This document shows, one piece after another, positions 58,457 to 64,000 of a DNA stretch of 64,000 nucleotides. Numbering within the stretch: the stretch's first letter is position 1; each line of letters opens with the position of its first letter. Location of the stretch: the NCBI GenBank assembly GCA_011634665.1, contig WAEK01000015.1, positions 473,501-537,500 on the forward strand, given 5' to 3'. The notes beneath the pieces are model-generated. The model did no database searches. It saw only the letters and a list, made by a program, of their open reading frames with translations, and was not told the DNA's origin. The position numbers were made by a program, and so were the translations under genes. Source of the DNA: Mortierella sp. BCC40632. Taxonomy: Eukaryota > Mortierellomycota > Mortierellomycetes > Mortierellales > Mortierellaceae.

Positions 58457-60313
58457 TTATGCCTCGAGAGGATCGGAGACCTGCTCCCAGAAGCTGATCA
58501 AAGACCTGACCGGCGGCTTGTTCTCCGTCGCACGACGTGCCGACACGACATGGAGGCTCTCGAACGACTTCTTCATAGGGATACTGCGGCCCGTGTGTGG
58601 GGGAGTGAAGGTCGTTGCCGAGCAGAATCCACCCTTGGTTGGAGTTTGCAATGACTCAGCTCGGGCTTGGATCGACCCGCCTGCGCCAATGCGAAGCGTT
58701 GCCTTACGATTCTCCTTTTCGATCAAGAACCTCTGACGGGCCAGCGAGTTCTCGCTTGAGTCTGTGCTATCAATTAGGAATGCTTCTTCATCTTCATAGA
58801 ACATGGGCTCGATCGAGGTCGGCGACGAAACGAACGCAGCCGCAACCAAGAGCTCGGGCTTTTGTTCAAGCTCGAGTTCGGGAGTGGATTCAGGTTCAAG
58901 CTCGAACTCGGGTTGGAGTACAGCCTCCGGCTCGAATACAGCTTCCTGCTCGACCTCAACCTCGGGTTCGAACACAGTTTCGGGCTCGAGCATGACCTCG
59001 GGCTCAACCTCGAGTTCGAGCACGGCCTCGGGTTCGAACACAGCCTCGGGTTCGGACACAACCTCGGGTTCGAACACAGCTTCAGGCTCGATTTCAGTTT
59101 CAGGCTCGATCTCAGCTTCAACCTCGGGCTCGAACACAGCCTCAGGCACGGGCACGGGCTCTTGTTCGGACTCAGGCTCCAGCTCTAGCTTCAGTTCTGG
59201 CTCAACATCTTCCTCGACAGTGGTTGGGGCCAACGTGTGCGCGCTGCAGACTCCAGCATTTTCAGAGTCTGCCACCTCAACCATTTCAGCAGCTGTCGTT
59301 GTTGTCGCTACAATGTCGACAGTCACTACAGTGACGGTACTTGTTGACGCCGTTGGGACCATGGTTGAGGCCTCTTCGCTCAAAGCCGTCGTCGTCATTG
59401 GCGTGGATGGGGTTGTGGTGGTGATGGGCGAGGAGTTCATGACCGGCGCAAGTGAGGGTGCCGTGACCTTTGAGATCGAAGTTGAGATCTTGGCAGGTCT
59501 TGCTGCCCTCTCCTTCCGGCTTGTAGTCGATGAGGCATTGCTGCCTTGGCTACGATGACGGGAACGCTCGATCGCCTGGGCCTGTGACCTCATTTGCTGT
59601 TGTTGCTGTTGCAACTGTCTCTGCTGTATCCTCTGTTGCTGTAGCAACTGCTGCTGACGTTGCTGATGTTGCTGCTGTTGAAGATGGAACTGCTGCTCGG
59701 TCAGAGCTGGTTCTATCACTGTGGCATACATGTTATCAGAGATGTCGAGGCTTTGGACAACCAGGGGCATGGGGAGGCAGTGAGAGGCACAGCCGTCAGC
59801 ACTACAAGGCTCCGCGGACAGCCTGGCTCGGGAGCAGACATGCTCCGAAGAGCTGAGGCCGGCCTCAGAGTACGGTGTGTTGGGGGTAGTGGGCGTGCAA
59901 GCGCCCGAGTTGGCGGGATGGTTGAGTAGCTGGACAGACGTGCGACGCTTTATGACGCCGCGAGCCATGGTGCTCAAGCGGCGGAGCATGTTGCGTGGGT
60001 GCTGGTTGGTTTCTATCAGGCGCAGTAGTTTCACCGCCATCATGACACGTAGGGGGTGTGGATTACGATTAGAAATACGGACACGGGAATGATTAGGGTG
60101 GGGAATGTGAATTAGGGGGAGAAGGAAGGCGGTACAGAACCGTGGGCGAAGCTGCTTTGGCGACAGTTGGCGGGATGCAAAGAGAGAGAGGAAAGAGAAG
60201 AGAAAGGGTGGAGCGATGGTGTGCGCGAGTTGGTCGAGAATATAAGGGATTCAGCTGAACCAGGAGGAGGACACAGACAGAGTGAATGGTGCAGGCGAGA
60301 TGCAAGGCAAGAA

Positions 60314-60356
<43 letters not shown>

Positions 60357-63300
60357 CACAGGTTGCGGGAGGTCCAGGATCAGACATGCACCATTAGACA
60401 TGGAGAGGACAACAGGGCGTTCAAAAGTGCAAGAGAGCGAACAAGAGAAAGACGTCTGAAGGTGTTCAGGCGCGACTCGTGTGCGTGCTTCCCGTCCTTC
60501 TTGCCCTTCTGTGTAACCCATGCCTCTTACATGTTCTCATACTCTAACTCTAGTGCTCACTTACTCTCTCTCACTCCCTTCAACTCCTCATTCTCTCTCT
60601 CCCACATGGACACACACGCAACCACCTTTTGCTCTCTGTCTCACACGTTTTACTTACCAGTGACCATCCTGATCTTGAAGATCAAGCCGTTGATGTGCGA
60701 GCGGTAGTCCTGGCAGAACTGGTTGTTGGGATCCACTCGCTGGAACCACTCTTCGTACGTAGCTAGCTGGTCAAAGGGCTGACGGAGCGCCGAGTCCCAT
60801 TCGGCAGAAGAGTGCTCCGAGTTCTGGAGGGCGATTTCAGGGATGATGCGCAAAAGCAAAAGGGAAAGAGCGTGCTGCGTGAGTACCCAGGATATAATTA
60901 CCCAGCATGGAGTCATTACGGAGGGGTCGATTGCCCATGAGGAGAACACGGGAGACTCGCTCTGCATGTAATATAATAAATGTCGCATGCAACAGAGGCA
61001 ACCCCATCCGAGCAATCCGTGAGAGGCGTCTCAGCGTGGGACACTCACCTGGTGTGGCCGCACCAGCTTTCTCAGGACCGTGCCCAAGTCACGTCCGTGG
61101 TCCATCAGGGATGGCTCGAGCGTCGTCAACTAAATGGGTTCCGTGAGAGGGTGAGACGAATTAAGGTTGAAGGGTTAGCTTCACAGCGACTTCGCCCAAC
61201 AATGGCCAGTGCGCGTTGTGCACTCAGGTTAGGTATTCGTGACTTACCAAGCCATGGATGAGGTCCGCCGTCTCGCGGAGGTCCTCGTTGGCAGTTACGA
61301 CGTCCTAAAAAATGTAGAATAAGAGAATCAAGTCAGAAAAACCACACAAGAAAAAAAAAAAAAAAAAAAAAAAAAAAGGTGTCGCTTCTGAATCTAGCAA
61401 GGAGCTGCATTCTCCTCTCTCTTTCTCTCTCTCTTTCTTCTCAGCCCAAGGGTCATAGAGAGGATAGCAATCGCAGTCAAATATGGGACACGAGTAAACT
61501 CAGGAGAGTCGCCTACTGCATCAGGACGAGCCGTTGAAGTCGCTCTTCTTTCTACTCATGACTCCCGCCATGGTCTATCAATGGATCTAATCCAGTTTAT
61601 ACTCGAGTCAAGCAAGCACATCTGAGCAGCTGTACGAGTGCCTTTCAAAGTACCCGTTAGAGGTATCAGGGGAAAGAGATGGGTCCACAGCAAAGCGAGT
61701 GAATGTGCTAGAAAGATGTGTGTGTGTGAGAGAGAGAGAAGCTGCCGCCCAAAAAAAAAAAAAAAAAAAAAAAAAAGGTCTGACAAGCAAACCACATCCC
61801 CGTTGCAGTATCTCTGTCGTGGTCGTCGGTCTGAAGGCGGCAAGCATGATTAGGAAAGATGCAAGATGGACCAAGCCATCTCTTGAATGTGTCTTTTTCA
61901 CACATACACGCACATAGACACACGCTCTCTCTCTCTCTCTCTCTCTCTCTCCTTCTCTGTCTCTTCCTCTTCCTCTTCTTCTTCCTCTTCTCGTACGAAA
62001 CGTTTCTACGATTCAGGGGCTAGGATTACAGCGTTGTACAAGAAGCAGGCCTACTTCTCTATGCATCGAGTTCGTCCAAATGGTCAAACAACAATGCAAC
62101 ATATCCGGTTTCTACTTACATCATGGAACCTGCTATGCATATTGATCATCTCCACCCAACGATCCATCGTGGTTCGGATAACGGCACTCTCTTTACGCCC
62201 ATCGGCCATGGACTTGACACTGGCCTCATCCAGAGCACCAGCGATCCTCTATGGTGCCGAATATCATTTTCATGTTCGTCAGAAAGTAAGAAATGATGGC
62301 AGAGACGTCAGAAAGAGAGAGAGAAAGAGAGAGAGAAAGAAGAAGGGTGTCAGAGTGGTTCCTGAATTCAGGCTGAATGAGCACAAAGCTATTGGCGTGG
62401 GGTCAGGAAAGAATGGAGCAAGAGTGGAAATGGATGGACACACAAACACACACAGAGAGAAATAAATAAATAAAAAATAGGAGTGGGGATTCTCTCTGCT
62501 CAGGAGAAGAGGAAAAGGAGGATATGTTTACCTTCATTGACGACAAGTAATGTGCCTCAGCGAGGACAAGTTCGGTGATCGCCATGGAGACCAGAGGTTG
62601 GGAGTACAAGCATTCATCCGTCGGAGTCGGCGGCATGGATGCACAGACGCTCGACATCTCAGAAGGCACTGCTCCGGTGTTCGGTCCAAAGGGCGAGATT
62701 GGCCCGGTCGAACCGCAGGGAGAGGTAGCGCTCATGATAGTGGATCGGCTCGAGATCACGGAGGGAGGTGAAAGGAGGAATGAAGGTTGCGGGAGTGTCT
62801 TTAGGTCAAGCGGGGGAACGGCGTTCGAAGGTCGCTTCCGAGGGGGCAGCTGTCCAAGCGTTGCAACGGGTGGCAAGTGTAAAGGTCGATCGGAAAGAAT
62901 AGATGGGATGGTGTTTGAGGTTGGGGAGGTCGTAATGGTTGTGGAAGTCGCAGTAGTCGAGGCAAGTGGAGCCAGAGTCGACGATGGACGGGACACGATT
63001 GACGAATGGTCTGTCGACAAGGAGAGAGAAACAGGAGAAAGGGGAGGAGGAGAGATGAAGGAAGAAGAAGTAAATGGCAAAGATGAAGGAGGAGAAGGAA
63101 AAGTCAACGTGGGCAGGTGACGACTTCCCAGGAACTGGGACGACAGACGCTTCTTTGAGGAGACAGGCGAACAGAGAGAAGACGATGCCGCAGAAGAGAT
63201 CGCCGCAGCCGTGATCGCTGGGGTCGTTATAGGAGTGTTCACGGACGCTGCCAGAGGCAGAGGTGACGAAGAGACGGAAAGCGCCACAGGAGGGGGCGTG

Positions 63301-64000
63301 GACAAGGCGAGTGAGGATGAGAGGGAATCAGAAGCAGAGGCCATCGACGAAGCCTCAGAGCAGGTAGAAGAGGAAGTCGAGATGGAAGCCAGAGAAAGGG
63401 AAGAAGTCGAGGAAGATGCCGAACAAGAGCGCTCGAGAGGACCTGCAGCAGACGCGTCCGTCGCCGGTGCGGCTCTTTGTGAGAGCCTAAGAGTCGAGGG
63501 AGAGGACGAGAACGACACAAGGCCTGGCGCAGGCAAAGACCCGAATGCATGGTGGACGTAGTCAACCGAAATTTGGGAGGAAGCAAGGCTCACCATCGAA
63601 GACGACGACGACGACGGCAAAGACGACGCAGTAGACGATCGTGCTCCACTGGCTCCTGTGCAGGTACTATGGAAGCTATGCGCACTCGACGGTAGGTAGT
63701 TGCTGCTACAGTTGGAAAAGGTGCTGTATCCGCTGGTAATGCTCAGGTCGGCGGTCGAGAGATTGCTGTTGAGGTAGAAAGCACTCTGATACCCGCGTGG
63801 ATGGCGCTCACTCTGAGGCAGGCATCCAAACGATGAAGCGGCCGAGGAAGCAGATGAAGACAAAGGAGGGGAGGAGGACTGTTGCGTGGCCAGCTGAGAA
63901 AGATCCAGGTTACCCTTGTTGGAGAGAGTGTAAAACGAGCGAGTCCTGGTTTGAGGGATGCTCGCGGGCTTGATGCTTCCGATGGCGGTCGAGATGCTGC
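58457..64000 (-). CDS. Large DH(RhoGEF)-like protein with acidic and Gln-rich repeats, 5' end outside window
   Basis: The frame is open to the right edge, so the start is not seen. Exons 64000-62532, 62248-62120, 61304-61248, 61129-61049, 60961-60902, 60823-60658 and 60012-58457 join in phase. The first part is about 490 residues of Ser/Pro/Thr-rich sequence. Then comes SMAITELVLAEAHYLSSMKR, like the first conserved helix of Dbl-homology domains, and helical segments such as DRWVEMINMHSRFHD, DLGTVLRKLV and PFDQLATYEEWF. The typical final DH motif (LLxxPxQRxxRYxLLL) is missing, so the call is tentative. The last exon has Gln-rich (59580-59690) and Glu-Pro repeat (EAVFEPE units, about 58870-59210) tracts. 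The 645-bp intron before it is long for this window. If unspliced, the frame stops after MVTGK at 60650 and the last exon would be a separate gene starting at 60043. Confidence 0.55.
60318..60353. repeat. (GA)n microsatellite
   Basis: A GA run lies within the proposed long intron of the DH-like gene. Such tracts in this window occur in both introns and promoters, so it does not decide between the one-gene and two-gene models. Confidence 0.85.

Noticed and set aside
58803..59558. Plus-strand 251-codon Ser/Gly-rich open frame
   Set aside because: It is the antisense shadow of the Glu-Pro repeat in the minus-strand exon; the repeat alone creates it.
1..64000. CRISPR arrays, rRNA genes or prophage-like regions
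   Set aside because: None of the expected repeat-spacer patterns, rRNA signatures or bacterial gene structures appear; the DNA is eukaryotic.

Overview
The window reads as nuclear DNA of a filamentous, early-diverging fungus. A member of the Mortierellaceae or a close Mucoromycota relative is my best guess. This rests on intron-rich genes with short consensus introns, on typical fungal gene content (a BST1/PGAP1-type GPI deacylase, the Dbp7 helicase, a class I GH47 mannosidase, an Stc1-domain protein, a DUF3712 protein, mitoribosomal mS45), and on very many A/T homopolymers and (CT)n/(GA)n tracts in introns and spacers. The genus is inference; no marker gene was checked.

Layout. (1) 0.9-14 kb is an ordinary gene block: a coiled-coil protein with one C-terminal membrane helix and a spindle-pole-body Mps2-like plan (-), mS45 (+), NUDCD1 (-), and CWF19L1/Drn1 carrying an unusual array of five CCHC zinc knuckles (-). 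(2) About 14-34 kb is a gene-poor accessory island. It holds a cluster of TACCGGTA palindromes, a degenerate copy of an ion-channel gene, a 5-kb long inverted repeat with arms of about 2.3 kb around a spacer of about 0.3 kb, a long gene encoding a beta-propeller-like region fused to a six-helix TRP-like channel (channel exons intact, propeller part disrupted), a 204-bp direct repeat, and broken remnants, one of which looks like a PD-(D/E)XK nuclease fold. (3) 34-64 kb is a second housekeeping block, nearly all on the minus strand: GPI inositol-deacylase, DBP7/DDX31, DUF3712/Tag1-like protein, GH47 alpha-mannosidase, ribose-phosphate pyrophosphokinase and an Stc1-domain protein. It continues with a plus-strand DUF1295/steroid-reductase-like enzyme and a large minus-strand DH(RhoGEF)-like gene cut by the right window edge.

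The genes do not form one pathway. Two act on glycans or lipids in the ER (PGAP1, GH47), one on rRNA (DBP7), one on spliceosomal or lariat RNA (CWF19L1), one on nucleotide supply (PRPS), and one is a candidate link between RNAi and heterochromatin (Stc1). I built the splice models by hand, joining reading frames at GT/GC-AG borders that keep phase. Internal borders should be right to within a base or two where homology supports them. Three introns use GC instead of GT.

The most unusual material is the propeller-channel gene with its decayed paralogue, the long inverted repeat, and the zinc-knuckle expansion inside CWF19L1.
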